The notes under the pieces are model-generated. The model was not told the DNA's origin and made no database searches. It worked only from the letters and a program-made list of their open reading frames with translations. DNA of 23,138 nt. It comes from Lactobacillaceae bacterium AF64-9pH9TA. Lineage in GTDB: Bacteria; Bacillota; Bacilli; Lactobacillales; Lactobacillaceae. The stretch covers positions 1 through 23,138 of the forward strand of contig JAQDCK010000014.1 of the NCBI GenBank assembly GCA_027681045.1. The letters are read 5' to 3'. Below are positions 1 to 6,960 of the stretch, piece by piece. Both the position numbers and the translations under genes were made by a program. Numbering within the stretch: the first letter of the stretch is position 1; each line of letters opens with the position of its first letter.

Positions 1-1340
1 CTCATCATCGCGAAGCCACCGTCACCGGCCAAGTGCCATACTTCACGATCTGGGTAAGCAGTTGCGGCTGCAACAGCAGCTGGAGCGCCGTAGCCCATGG
101 TTGCGTGCAAGCCGGAAGTAGTCCAGCGTTGCTTACCATTCATGTTCAACAGACGTACGTGGTCCATGTTGACGTTACCAACGTCAATAGCAAAGACAGC
201 GTTGTCTGCGGCTTCCTTGTTGATGACATCCCAGATTGGTTCTTGGCGTACACGGCCTTCGTCCTTCAAGTGGTCGTCAGCAAATGAAGCAGTCCATGCG
301 TCCCATTCTTCACGGTCAGCCAAAGCAGCCTTGTAAAGTGGTGATTCTTCACGGGCAACGCCGGCGTCGATCAAAGCACGCAAACTCTTCTTGGCATCTG
401 CCAGGATTGATACGTCAACTGAGTGACGCTTGCCTTGCTTTTCTGGGTCAACGTCGATTTGGATAACCTTGGCGTTCTTAGGGAACCACAATACTGAGAA
501 TGGTGAGTTGTTACCAACCCAAACTACCAGGTCAGTGTGGCCTTGAACTTCGTTAGGAGCCTTGGCACCAATACGGCCGATAGTCCCCAAGTATGGCTTG
601 AAGCTGTCTTCAACGATACCCTTGCCCAGGTATGAGGACATCATTGGCATCTTGAACTTGTCAGAAAATTCCTTCAATTCGTCAGCAGCGCCGGAAGCAC
701 CCAAACCGAAGTAAACAACTGGGTTCTTAGCTTCCTTGATCAACTTAGTTGCGGCTTCAATTGATTCAGCAGTTGGAGCAGCGTAGTTGTCAGCAACGTG
801 GTTGCTTGCGGAAACGCGGTAGTTGTCTTCGATTTCTTGCCAACCGAAGTCTTTAGGAACTACCAAAACAGCTGGACCCTTCTTTGCGTATGCTTGACGG
901 ATAGCAGTGTCCATCAAAACTGGCAAAGCTTCCTTGGTCTTGGCTTGGTGTACCCAAACGGCAACGTCACGGAACCATGGCATTTCGTCAAAGGCTTGGA
1001 AGAAGTTGATGTCTTGACGAGGAGTTGGAACGTTGGCTACCAAGGCAACCATTGGGGTCTTGTCGTACTTAGCGTCGTACAAGCCGTTCATCAAGTGGAC
1101 GGCACCAGGGCCAGCTGAACCCATGCAGACACCAAGCTTGCCAGTAAGCTTGTATTCTGCTGAGGCAGCCAAGGATGCAGCTTCTTCGTGACGAACTTCG
1201 ATGAACTTAACCTTGTCTTGCATTTCGTAGATCGCGTTCATGGTTGAGTCAAAAGAACCACCTGGGAAACCGTAAAGGTGGTCAATGCCCCACTTGTACA
1301 TAACATCTAAAACGGCGTTTGCGCCCTTAATTTTTGCCAT
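1..1340 (-). CDS. pox: Pyruvate oxidase (ThDP/FAD enzyme), 3' end cut by window edge
   Basis: Family role: oxidises pyruvate with O2 and phosphate to acetyl phosphate, CO2 and H2O2 in the cytoplasm. The minus-strand frame is open from the ATG at 1338-1340 to the window edge, giving 446 residues of an expected 580-600. Visible marks are the N-terminal ThDP-enzyme pattern (YGFPGGSFDS, residues 23-32), RHEEAAS with the likely catalytic Glu52, GSAGPGAVHLMNGLYDA, and GDGGFAMM at the cut edge, which begins the ThDP-binding GDG...N motif. The start is supported by AAGGAGA at 1348-1354. Codons (CCA, TCA, GTT, GCT, CGT) resemble those of the ribosomal protein genes here rather than the CGG/CCG-rich neighbours, which suggests high expression. 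It appears to be transcribed alone. A related ThDP enzyme such as acetolactate synthase is less likely because of the overall POX-like sequence. Confidence 0.9.
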   Translation of the reverse strand, partial: MAKIKGANAVLDVMYKWGIDHLYGFPGGSFDSTMNAIYEMQDKVKFIEVRHEEAASLAASAEYKLTGKLGVCMGSAGPGAVHLMNGLYDAKYDKTPMVALVANVPTPRQDINFFQAFDEMPWFRDVAVWVHQAKTKEALPVLMDTAIRQAYAKKGPAVLVVPKDFGWQEIEDNYRVSASNHVADNYAAPTAESIEAATKLIKEAKNPVVYFGLGASGAADELKEFSDKFKMPMMSSYLGKGIVEDSFKPYLGTIGRIGAKAPNEVQGHTDLVVWVGNNSPFSVLWFPKNAKVIQIDVDPEKQGKRHSVDVSILADAKKSLRALIDAGVAREESPLYKAALADREEWDAWTASFADDHLKDEGRVRQEPIWDVINKEAADNAVFAIDVGNVNMDHVRLLNMNGKQRWTTSGLHATMGYGAPAAVAAATAYPDREVWHLAGDGGFAMM

Positions 1341-1378
1341 AAGTGAATCTCCTTAAAAATTATTACTTACAGCCCTTT

Positions 1379-1406
1379 ATTAAACCACATTTTTTCACTT
1401 TTGCAA
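1379..1406 (-). promoter_or_regulatory. Promoter of the pyruvate oxidase gene
   Basis: On the minus strand, TTGCAA (1401-1406) is followed after 16 bases by TTTAAT (1379-1384), preceded by TGG as an extended -10 element. Predicted transcription start is near 1372, leaving a leader of about 30 bases that carries the ribosome binding site. The same TGG-TTTAAT arrangement occurs in the tRNA-Thr promoter in this window. Confidence 0.55.
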
Positions 1407-1416
1407 GTGCTATCAA
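1401..1416. promoter_or_regulatory. cre-like operator overlapping the pox -35 box
   Basis: TTGCAAGTGCTATCAA fits the degenerate CcpA operator pattern WTGNAANCGNWNNCAW with one mismatch (T instead of C at the central CG). It covers the -35 hexamer of the pox promoter, so CcpA bound here would be expected to block transcription under good sugar supply. Pyruvate oxidase genes in other lactic acid bacteria are known CcpA targets. The match is one degenerate site, so this is tentative. Confidence 0.4.
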
Positions 1417-1595
1417 AAGCCGCTATAGCAAGGATTATCCGCTTTTTAAGCTAGTTAATTCACAAACTTGCTTTTCCTGGATAAAAAGTTTGTGCTATCT
1501 TCCCTTTTTTTATTGTGAAAGATTAGCTAACTTGCGGAGAATATTTTTAGGTAAAATTTTTATTATTTTTTGAAAAAGTATAAAAGCACTCGATT

Positions 1596-1636
1596 ATTTA
1601 AAAAGCAGGCCAGGATCTCTGGTCTGCTTTTTAAAA
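1596..1636 (-). terminator. Intrinsic terminator after mnmG, probably bidirectional
   Basis: Fourteen-base-pair stem (1600-1613 with 1619-1632, one G-T pair) around a 5-base loop; the outer arms are A5/T5, so a T-tract follows the GC core on either strand. It lies 10-15 bases past the mnmG stop and ends the minus-strand operon. The rest of the 306-base gap 1341-1646 is AT-rich and holds only the pox promoter, operator and RBS. Confidence 0.85.
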
Positions 1637-1646
1637 TTATCGCTCT

Positions 1647-3542
1647 TTACTTCTGAACCTTGGCATACTTACCGTTTTGCACGTAGACGCTCAAGATGGC
1701 CAAATCGGCTGGGTTGACCCCGGAGATTCTTTCCGCCTGGGCCAGGGTTTCCGGCCGGATCTTGGTGAACTTCTCCCGGGCTTCCGTAGCCAGGCCCTCG
1801 ATCTGGTCATAGTCGATGTCCTTTGGGATCTTCTTGGCTTCCTGCCGGCGCAGGCGAGCCACTTGAATCTCCTGCTTCTTGATGTAGCCGGCATACTTGA
1901 TGTCGATTTCCACCTGTTCCTTGACATAGCGGTCCCCGGCCAGCTTCTTCCCGGTCAGGCGTTCAACGTCTTCTACCGTTACCTTTGGCCGTCTGAGGAA
2001 GACGTCTGCCTTGACCCCGCCGTTTAAGTCAGTTTCGCCTAAACCTGCCAGGTATTCGTTGACGGCAATGGTCGGGTGGACGGTGATCTCAGCCAGCCGG
2101 TCCAGGTCTTCCTGGATCAGTTCCTTCTTGGCCAAAAATTCAGCATAGCGGTCATCGTCAATCAAGCCCAGGTCATGCCCCTTTTCCGTCAAACGGAGGT
2201 CGGCATTGTCGTGGCGGAGAAGCAGGCGGTATTCAGCCCGACTGGTCAAGAGCCGGTAAGGTTCTTCCGTCCCCTTGGTTACCAGGTCATCGATCAAAAC
2301 CCCGATGTAAGCTTCGTCCCGGCCCAGGGTGAAGGCCGGCTTGCCTTCCGCGCTCAAAGCCGCGTTGATCCCGGCAATCAGACCCTGGCCAGCGGCTTCT
2401 TCATAGCCGGAAGTCCCGTTCATCTGCCCGGCCGTATATAGGTGCTTGATCCGCTTGGTTTCCAGGGTATGGGTCAACTGCCATGGGTCAACCACATCGT
2501 ATTCAATGGCGTAGCCCGGCCGCATCATTTCAACATTTTCCAGGCCAGCGACCGTGTGCAGCATTTCCAGCTGGATTTCTTCCGGCATGGAGGTTGAAAA
2601 GTCCCCGACATAGATTTCTTCCGTCTTCCGCCCTTCCGGTTCCAGGAAGATCTGGTGCCGGTCCTTGTCCGCGAAACGGACGACCTTGGTTTCAATTGAC
2701 GGGCAGTAGCGCGGCCCTACCCCGACGATGTCACCGGAGAACATCGGTGACCGGTCCAGGTTTTCATTGATGATTTCGTGGGTCTTCGGGTTGGTGTAGG
2801 TCATCCAGCAGGAAGTCTGGTCAGTCAAGTAGTCTTCATCCCTGCTGGTAAAGGAGAAGTGGCGGGGCTCCTTGTCGCCTGGCTCTTCTTCGGTCTTGGA
2901 GTAGTCGATGGTGTGCCGGTTGACCCGGGGCGGCGTCCCGGTCTTAAAGCGGCGTAGCTTGAAGCCCAGTCTCTCCAGGCTTTCAGACAGCTTAATGGCT
3001 GGAATCGTGTTGTTCGGACCGGATGAGTAGTTCAGTTCCCCGATAAAAATCCGCCCTCTGGCCGCGGTCCCTGTCGTCAAGACCACGCTCTTGGCCCGGT
3101 AGCGGGCCCCGGTGTTGGTCACCACGCCCCGGCATTCCCCGTCTTCAACGATCAAGTCGTCAACGACTGCCTGGCGCAGGGTCAGATTAGGGGTGTTTTC
3201 GATGGTCCGCTTCATCTCTTCGTGGTAGTCCCACTTGTCAGCCTGGGCTCTTAATGCCCGGACAGCCGGCCCCTTGCCCGTGTTCAGCATCCGCATCTGG
3301 ATGTAGGTCTTGTCGATGTTCTTGCCCATCTCCCCGCCTAAAGCGTCGATTTCTCTGACCACGGTCCCCTTGGCCGGGCCACCGACTGAAGGGTTGCAGG
3401 GCATAAAGGCCACCATGTCCAGGCCGATGGTGAGCAGCAGGGTCTTCTCCCCCATCCGGGCACTGGCCAGGGCTGCTTCACAGCCGGCATGGCCGGCGCC
3501 GACCACGATAACGTCATATTCGTTTGAAACATAAGTCTTCAT
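1647..3542 (-). CDS. mnmG: tRNA uridine-5-carboxymethylaminomethyl modification enzyme, FAD subunit MnmG (GidA)
   Basis: Works with MnmE to install the (carboxymethyl)aminomethyl group on wobble U34 of certain tRNAs, using FAD, methylene-tetrahydrofolate and glycine or ammonia. The 631-residue length matches the family (about 630). Visible features are the N-terminal FAD-binding Rossmann motif GAGHAG (residues 15-20), the family signature [11 protein letters not shown] (49-59) and a [10 protein letters not shown] motif before the C-terminal helical region that contacts MnmE and tRNA. The ATG has an AAGGA stretch about 10 bases upstream. It starts 26 bases after the mnmE stop, so the two are almost certainly co-transcribed, and a strong terminator follows. 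In B. subtilis the next genes would be rsmG and noc; here the operon ends. Confidence 0.97.
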   Translation of the reverse strand: MKTYVSNEYDVIVVGAGHAGCEAALASARMGEKTLLLTIGLDMVAFMPCNPSVGGPAKGTVVREIDALGGEMGKNIDKTYIQMRMLNTGKGPAVRALRAQADKWDYHEEMKRTIENTPNLTLRQAVVDDLIVEDGECRGVVTNTGARYRAKSVVLTTGTAARGRIFIGELNYSSGPNNTIPAIKLSESLERLGFKLRRFKTGTPPRVNRHTIDYSKTEEEPGDKEPRHFSFTSRDEDYLTDQTSCWMTYTNPKTHEIINENLDRSPMFSGDIVGVGPRYCPSIETKVVRFADKDRHQIFLEPEGRKTEEIYVGDFSTSMPEEIQLEMLHTVAGLENVEMMRPGYAIEYDVVDPWQLTHTLETKRIKHLYTAGQMNGTSGYEEAAGQGLIAGINAALSAEGKPAFTLGRDEAYIGVLIDDLVTKGTEEPYRLLTSRAEYRLLLRHDNADLRLTEKGHDLGLIDDDRYAEFLAKKELIQEDLDRLAEITVHPTIAVNEYLAGLGETDLNGGVKADVFLRRPKVTVEDVERLTGKKLAGDRYVKEQVEIDIKYAGYIKKQEIQVARLRRQEAKKIPKDIDYDQIEGLATEAREKFTKIRPETLAQAERISGVNPADLAILSVYVQNGKYAKVQK

Positions 3543-3568
3543 TTTTTTCGTCTTCCTTGCCTTCCTCG

Positions 3569-4954
3569 CTATTTCCCTAAGCAGAACTGACTGAAGAGGT
3601 CATTGATTAATTCATCCGGGGCGCTATCGCCAGTGATTTCGCCCAGGCTCTCCCAGGCCCCGGTAAAGTCGATTTGCACCAGGTCAACCGGCATCCCTTC
3701 CTCAAGTCCGCTGGCCACGTCAGCCAATTGCTGCTTGGCCTTGGCCAAAAGGCCCGCCTGCCGCTGGTTAGTCACCAGGACCTGGTCGTTGGAGTTTTCG
3801 ATCCCCTTGAAGAAGAGCTTCTTGATCAAGGCTTCCAATTCGTCCAGGTTTTCCTTCATCATGATCGAGGTGCTGATCACTTCACTGCCACTTTCTTTAG
3901 CTATCTCAGCCGCGGTCAGCTGCTGGCCCAGGTCCGTTTTGTTCAGCACGATGATCCGCTTTTTGCCGGCGGTCAGGTCCAACAGCTGCCGGTCTTCTTC
4001 CGTCAATTCCTGGCTGCCGTCCAGCAAAAGCAGGATCAAGTCCGCCTGGGCAATGGCCTTCTTCGACCGCTCGACACCGATTTTTTCCACCTGGTCCTCG
4101 GTATGGTGAATCCCAGCCGTGTCAATCAATTCCAAGGGCACCCCCTTGACGGACACGAACTCTTCCAGGGTGTCCCTGGTGGTCCCGGCCACGTCCGTCA
4201 CGATCGCCTTGTCGCTCTGGGTCAGGTAGTTCAAAAGGGAGGACTTGCCCACGTTAGGCCGGCCGACAATGGCTGTCTTCAAGCCGTTTCTGAGGATCTG
4301 CCCCTCCTGGGCTGTCTCCAGCAGGCGGTCAATCTTGCCGCTGACGGCTTCCGCGCAAGCCAGCAGCTTCTGGGCCGTCACTTCTTCTTCATCGTATTCT
4401 GGGTAGTCGATGTTGACTTCGACATTGGCCAAAACATCCAGGATTTCCTGGCGCAGGGCCCGGATTTCCGTCAAAAGGCCGCCGGAGAGCTGCTTGACCG
4501 CCACCTGCCGGGCCTTGTCAGTCTTGGCCCGGATGATGTCCATCACGCTTTCAGCCTGGGTCAGGTCGATCCGGCCGTTGACGAAAGCCCGCTTGGTAAA
4601 TTCGCCCGGGTCAGCCATTCTGGCCCCGTTGGCCAAGAGTAGCTGCAGGATGTCATTAGTGACCACGATCCCCCCGTGGCAGTTGATTTCCACGATGTCT
4701 TCCTTGGTAAAAGTCTTCGGCGCCAGCATGACGGAGGCCATGACCTCGTCGATCACCTGTCCGGTCGCCGGATCCACGATGTGACCGTAGTTGATCGTGT
4801 GGCTGGGAACTTTTTCCAGGTCCTTGCCCTTAAACAAGCGGTTGACAATGGCGACCGCATCTTCTCCGGAGACGCGGACGATGGAGATCCCGCCTTCTCC
4901 CAGCGGCGTTGAGATCGCCGCGATCGTATCAAATTCCGTTAAACGTTGAACCAT
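3569..4954 (-). CDS. mnmE: tRNA modification GTPase MnmE (TrmE)
   Basis: GTPase partner of MnmG in wobble-uridine modification. I place the start at the ATG 4952-4954 (461 residues): GAGGT sits 6-7 bases upstream and [21 protein letters not shown] is the usual family N-terminus. An in-frame extension to 4990 would run into the terminator T-tract. Domains: N-terminal formyl-THF-binding domain (about 1-120), helical domain, inserted G domain with P-loop GRPNVGKSS (231-239, Lys237), the G2 region with TTRDT, G3 DTAG and G4 NKTD, and the C-terminal CLGK with Cys458 corresponding to the conserved family cysteine. It is the first gene of the mnmE-mnmG pair. Its transcription must come from a weak local promoter or from read-through of the hairpin at 4975-5024. 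Confidence 0.97.
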   Translation of the reverse strand: MVQRLTEFDTIAAISTPLGEGGISIVRVSGEDAVAIVNRLFKGKDLEKVPSHTINYGHIVDPATGQVIDEVMASVMLAPKTFTKEDIVEINCHGGIVVTNDILQLLLANGARMADPGEFTKRAFVNGRIDLTQAESVMDIIRAKTDKARQVAVKQLSGGLLTEIRALRQEILDVLANVEVNIDYPEYDEEEVTAQKLLACAEAVSGKIDRLLETAQEGQILRNGLKTAIVGRPNVGKSSLLNYLTQSDKAIVTDVAGTTRDTLEEFVSVKGVPLELIDTAGIHHTEDQVEKIGVERSKKAIAQADLILLLLDGSQELTEEDRQLLDLTAGKKRIIVLNKTDLGQQLTAAEIAKESGSEVISTSIMMKENLDELEALIKKLFFKGIENSNDQVLVTNQRQAGLLAKAKQQLADVASGLEEGMPVDLVQIDFTGAWESLGEITGDSAPDELINDLFSQFCLGK

Positions 4955-4974
4955 CTCGTTACCTCGTTTTTTCC

Positions 4975-5024
4975 AATAAAAAAAGCGCAATTTCCACCAT
5001 GAAAAATGATGGATAAAGCACTTT
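4975..5024 (-). terminator. Two-tier hairpin with T7 tract between yidC and mnmE (terminator or attenuator)
   Basis: Reading the minus strand, AAAGTGC (5018-5024) pairs with GCGCTTT (4982-4988, one G-T). Inside it CCATCA (5007-5012) pairs with TGGTGG (4994-4999), and a run of seven T follows (4978-4984). A second small AT-only hairpin (5034-5051) lies just after the yidC stop. This should end rpmH-rnpA-yidC transcripts, yet mnmE starts only 20 bases further on, so it may act as a leaky terminator or attenuator. Confidence 0.65.
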
Positions 5025-5061
5025 CACTACTTTATCTAAAAAACTTTAGATGAATATTCAA

Positions 5062-5931
5062 TTATTTCCGCTTGATCCGCTTGTAAGCCCGCCGCATCTT
5101 GCGCTGGCGCTCGCGTTCAGCTTCTTCCTTAGCTTCCTGTTCCTTGCGGTACTTAAATGGGTTCTGCAGGACCAGGGTCTGGCCAACCTGGAAGAGGTTG
5201 GAGATCACCCAGTAAAGGGAGATCGCGGACTGGAAAACGATAGCCCAGATCCCGACCATGACCGCCATGGCATAGCTCATCATCTTAGTCATCGTGGTCT
5301 GGGAAGACTTAGGCACCGACAAAGTCGCGATGTATGAGGACAGGAAGGTAAATACCGCTGCCAAAATCGGCAGGATGTAGTATGGGTCTGGCTTGCCCAG
5401 GTCCATCCACAAGAATTTACCATTCTGCAGCTCTGGCGTCCGCCAGATGGCCTGGTACAGGGCCCACATAACCGGCAACTGGATCACCATCGGCAGGCAG
5501 CCGGCGTAAGGATTGACGCCCGCTTCCTTGTAAAGCTTCTGCGTTTCTTCGTTCAGCTTGTTCCGGGTCTCCAGGTCCTTGCTGGAATACTTCTCCTGCA
5601 AGGCCTTCAGTTCCGGCTGGATCTCCTGCATCTTTCTGGTGCTGTTGATCTGCACCGCGTTCAAAGGCAGGAGGATCACCCGGATGATAACCGTAAAGAT
5701 GATGATGGCCCAGCCGTAGCTGCCTCCGCAGACTTTGGCAATCCAAAGCACGAACTGGGAGAGGTAGTAAACTACCCAGGCATCCCACCAGTTGCTGGAA
5801 TTATGGGAGATCGGCGTTGGCTTCTGGGTGGTCTGCGTGGCGCAGCCGCTCAGAACAAGGGCAAAAACCGTCACCAGTGCCAGAGCGGCCAGAAGGCGCT
5901 TGGTACTCTTCTTCGATAAAATGTCCTTCAC
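5062..5931 (-). CDS. yidC: Membrane protein insertase YidC/OxaA (lipoprotein type)
   Basis: Inserts membrane proteins alone or with SecYEG. The 289 residues match the Gram-positive YidC size. The N-terminus is a lipoprotein signal: basic KKSTKR (7-12), hydrophobic core and lipobox LSGC with Cys30 as the lipid-anchored residue. About five membrane segments follow, and the hydrophilic-groove arginine is visible as Arg84 in VIIRVILLP. The C-tail is strongly basic (RRAYKRIKRK), as expected for ribosome contact. The start is GTG (5929-5931), sharing one base with the rnpA stop (TAGTG), with AGAGGA ahead of it inside rnpA, so translation is probably coupled. Unlike B. subtilis spoIIIJ, no jag/khpB gene follows. 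The sequence alone does not say whether this is the YidC1 or YidC2 paralogue, but the rnpA-linked position suggests YidC1. Confidence 0.95.
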   Translation of the reverse strand: MKDILSKKSTKRLLAALALVTVFALVLSGCATQTTQKPTPISHNSSNWWDAWVVYYLSQFVLWIAKVCGGSYGWAIIIFTVIIRVILLPLNAVQINSTRKMQEIQPELKALQEKYSSKDLETRNKLNEETQKLYKEAGVNPYAGCLPMVIQLPVMWALYQAIWRTPELQNGKFLWMDLGKPDPYYILPILAAVFTFLSSYIATLSVPKSSQTTMTKMMSYAMAVMVGIWAIVFQSAISLYWVISNLFQVGQTLVLQNPFKYRKEQEAKEEAERERQRKMRRAYKRIKRK

Positions 5932-6296
5932 TATTTTTCCTCTTTATTTGGCATTTCTTCAATGACGTGGGCCAGGTTCAGCGCGTGAAGCAGGTTTTCC
6001 CGCGTCTTTTCCCAATCGAAATCGCGAGCGTAGGGTCTGGCAATCACCAAGAAGTCCAAGTCCGGCGCAATCCGGTCCCGGTTCTCGGTCAACACCGCCC
6101 TGATGTAGCGCTTGAGACGGTTGCGCACAACGGCCGTGTGACCGACCTTCTTGCCGACAGAAATGCCGACGCGAAAATGCTTATTCTGCTTTCTAGGCAG
6201 GACGTAGATCACAAAAGCCCGGTTGGCAACTGATTCGCCATTTTCAAAGACGGTCTGAAAATCCTGTTCAGATTTAACTCGATATGACTTTCTCAA
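5931..6296 (-). CDS. rnpA: Ribonuclease P protein component
   Basis: Protein cofactor of RNase P, which matures tRNA 5' ends. The 121 residues carry the basic family core, with the RNR motif at residues 58-60 inside [11 protein letters not shown] and the preceding [10 protein letters not shown] strand. The start is TTG (6294-6296), giving the usual MRKSYRVK N-terminus; the upstream SD is weak (AAAGAG). It is separated from rpmH by an intrinsic terminator at 6318-6346, so its level is probably set by read-through. It overlaps the yidC GTG start by one base. Confidence 0.95.
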   Translation of the reverse strand: MRKSYRVKSEQDFQTVFENGESVANRAFVIYVLPRKQNKHFRVGISVGKKVGHTAVVRNRLKRYIRAVLTENRDRIAPDLDFLVIARPYARDFDWEKTRENLLHALNLAHVIEEMPNKEEK

Positions 6297-6317
6297 AGCT
6301 CTTTACACTCTTGCAAA

Positions 6318-6346
6318 TTAAAAAAACCACTGGGATTCAGTGGCTT
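6318..6346 (-). terminator. Intrinsic terminator or attenuator between rpmH and rnpA
   Basis: Minus-strand stem CCACTG/CAGTGG (6338-6343 with 6327-6332) around a 5-base loop, extendable by a G-T pair and followed by seven T (6320-6326). It touches the rpmH stop codon. This would let abundant short rpmH transcripts form while a fraction continues into rnpA-yidC, fitting the very different amounts needed of L34 and RNase P protein. Confidence 0.75.
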
Positions 6347-6485
6347 AAGCAGATAATACTTTTCTACCCTTTGCACGGCGTCTAGCCAAAACCTTACGGC
6401 CGTTGCTTGTAGCCATACGCTTCATGAAGCCGTGAACGCGTGAACGGTGACGCTTCTTAGGTTGGTAAGTTCTCTTAGTTGACAT
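6345..6485 (-). CDS. rpmH: 50S ribosomal protein L34
   Basis: Small, highly basic ribosomal protein of 46 residues, typical of the family (44-47). It starts [20 protein letters not shown] and continues [21 protein letters not shown], the classic L34 pattern. Its ATG at 6483-6485 is preceded by a strong GGAGGT (6494-6499). It is the first gene of the minus-strand operon leaving the origin, the conserved rpmH-dnaA divergent arrangement of Bacillota. A terminator abuts the stop codon. Confidence 0.97.
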   Translation of the reverse strand: MSTKRTYQPKKRHRSRVHGFMKRMATSNGRKVLARRRAKGRKVLSA

Positions 6486-6532
6486 ATATTTGCACCTCCA
6501 TTTTTTAGTGCTACGTGCACAATTTCTTATCT

Positions 6533-6561
6533 AGAATAGCACGGAAATCGAAAAAAACCAA
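6533..6561 (-). promoter_or_regulatory. Promoter of the rpmH operon
   Basis: On the minus strand TTGGTT (6556-6561), a 17-base spacer and TATTCT (6533-6538), with TGC just ahead making an extended -10. Predicted start near 6526, about 40 bases before the rpmH ATG. The -35 is weak (3 of 6), so the call rests on the spacing, extended -10 and position. Confidence 0.5.
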
Positions 6562-6600
6562 GCTTTTTCTTGCAAACTTGCACGATTTTTTCCTTAGACT

Positions 6601-6946
6601 GCCTGAGCCTGATCCCCCGCCTGTGGACAGAAGGCAGACCGCGAAAAAATTTTTTCCCGGCAATCAACAGGCTTTTTTGCAGACTTATCCACAGTCCACA
6701 CCCTGTCAAAAATTTTTTCAACACCCTGTGGATATGTCTAGTCAAAACCGGCCTCTCCCTTTGCCGCTCTAAGAGAAGTTATCCACAAGGATTATCCACT
6801 TTTAGCCAATTTTGATAAAATTATCAGCAGAGTTCACAGACAACTTTTTGTTCCTTGTCCACAGCCTGTGGATTCTGGATTTCTTTCTTCCACCTGTGGA
6901 AAACCTGGTCAGTAAATGCTAAAATAATTTTGCTAAAAAATTTTTT
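6601..6946. other. oriC left part: DnaA-box cluster and A/T tracts upstream of dnaA
   Basis: Two perfect TTATCCACA boxes on the plus strand (6685-6693, 6779-6787). One-mismatch boxes lie at 6792-6800 and 6855-6863 (plus), and 6727-6735 and 6895-6903 (minus). Two-mismatch boxes lie at 6622-6630 and 6867-6875 (minus). Three A5-6/T6 blocks (6644-6655, 6708-6718, 6935-6946) and an inverted repeat TGATAA-AA-TTATCA (6813-6826) sit among them. This is the first half of a Bacillus-type bipartite origin and also the dnaA control region. The gene-free stretch 6486-6960 holds nothing else that I can support beyond the rpmH and dnaA promoters. Confidence 0.9.
6897..6925 (+). promoter_or_regulatory. dnaA promoter overlapping a DnaA box
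   Basis: TGGAAA (6897-6902), a 17-base spacer and TAAAAT (6920-6925), preceded by TGC as an extended -10. The -35 lies inside the minus-strand DnaA box at 6895-6903, so DnaA binding would compete with RNA polymerase. The A6T6 block at 6935-6946 falls around the expected transcription start, just ahead of the GGAGGG ribosome binding site (6947-6952). Confidence 0.5.
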
Positions 6947-6960
6947 GGAGGGAATGTTTT

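Noticed and set aside
1343..1573. 76-codon plus-strand frame in the pox-mnmG gap
   Set aside because: It begins with GTG without a ribosome binding site, overlaps the pox promoter and RBS on the other strand, and has the biased composition of AT-rich non-coding DNA.
3674..4642. 322-codon plus-strand frame antisense to mnmE
   Set aside because: It mirrors mnmE codon structure in a GC-rich gene; mnmE has a complete set of conserved motifs. The same applies to other long antisense frames under mnmG, gyrB, gyrA and gdpP.
4955..4990. Twelve-residue N-terminal extension of mnmE
   Set aside because: The extension starts in the terminator T-tract and has no ribosome binding site, while the internal ATG has GAGGT at good spacing and the family N-terminus.
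6515..6815. Open frames of 70-85 codons on both strands between rpmH and dnaA
   Set aside because: They lie in the DnaA-box region and rpmH promoter, lack ribosome binding sites and have no recognisable protein pattern.
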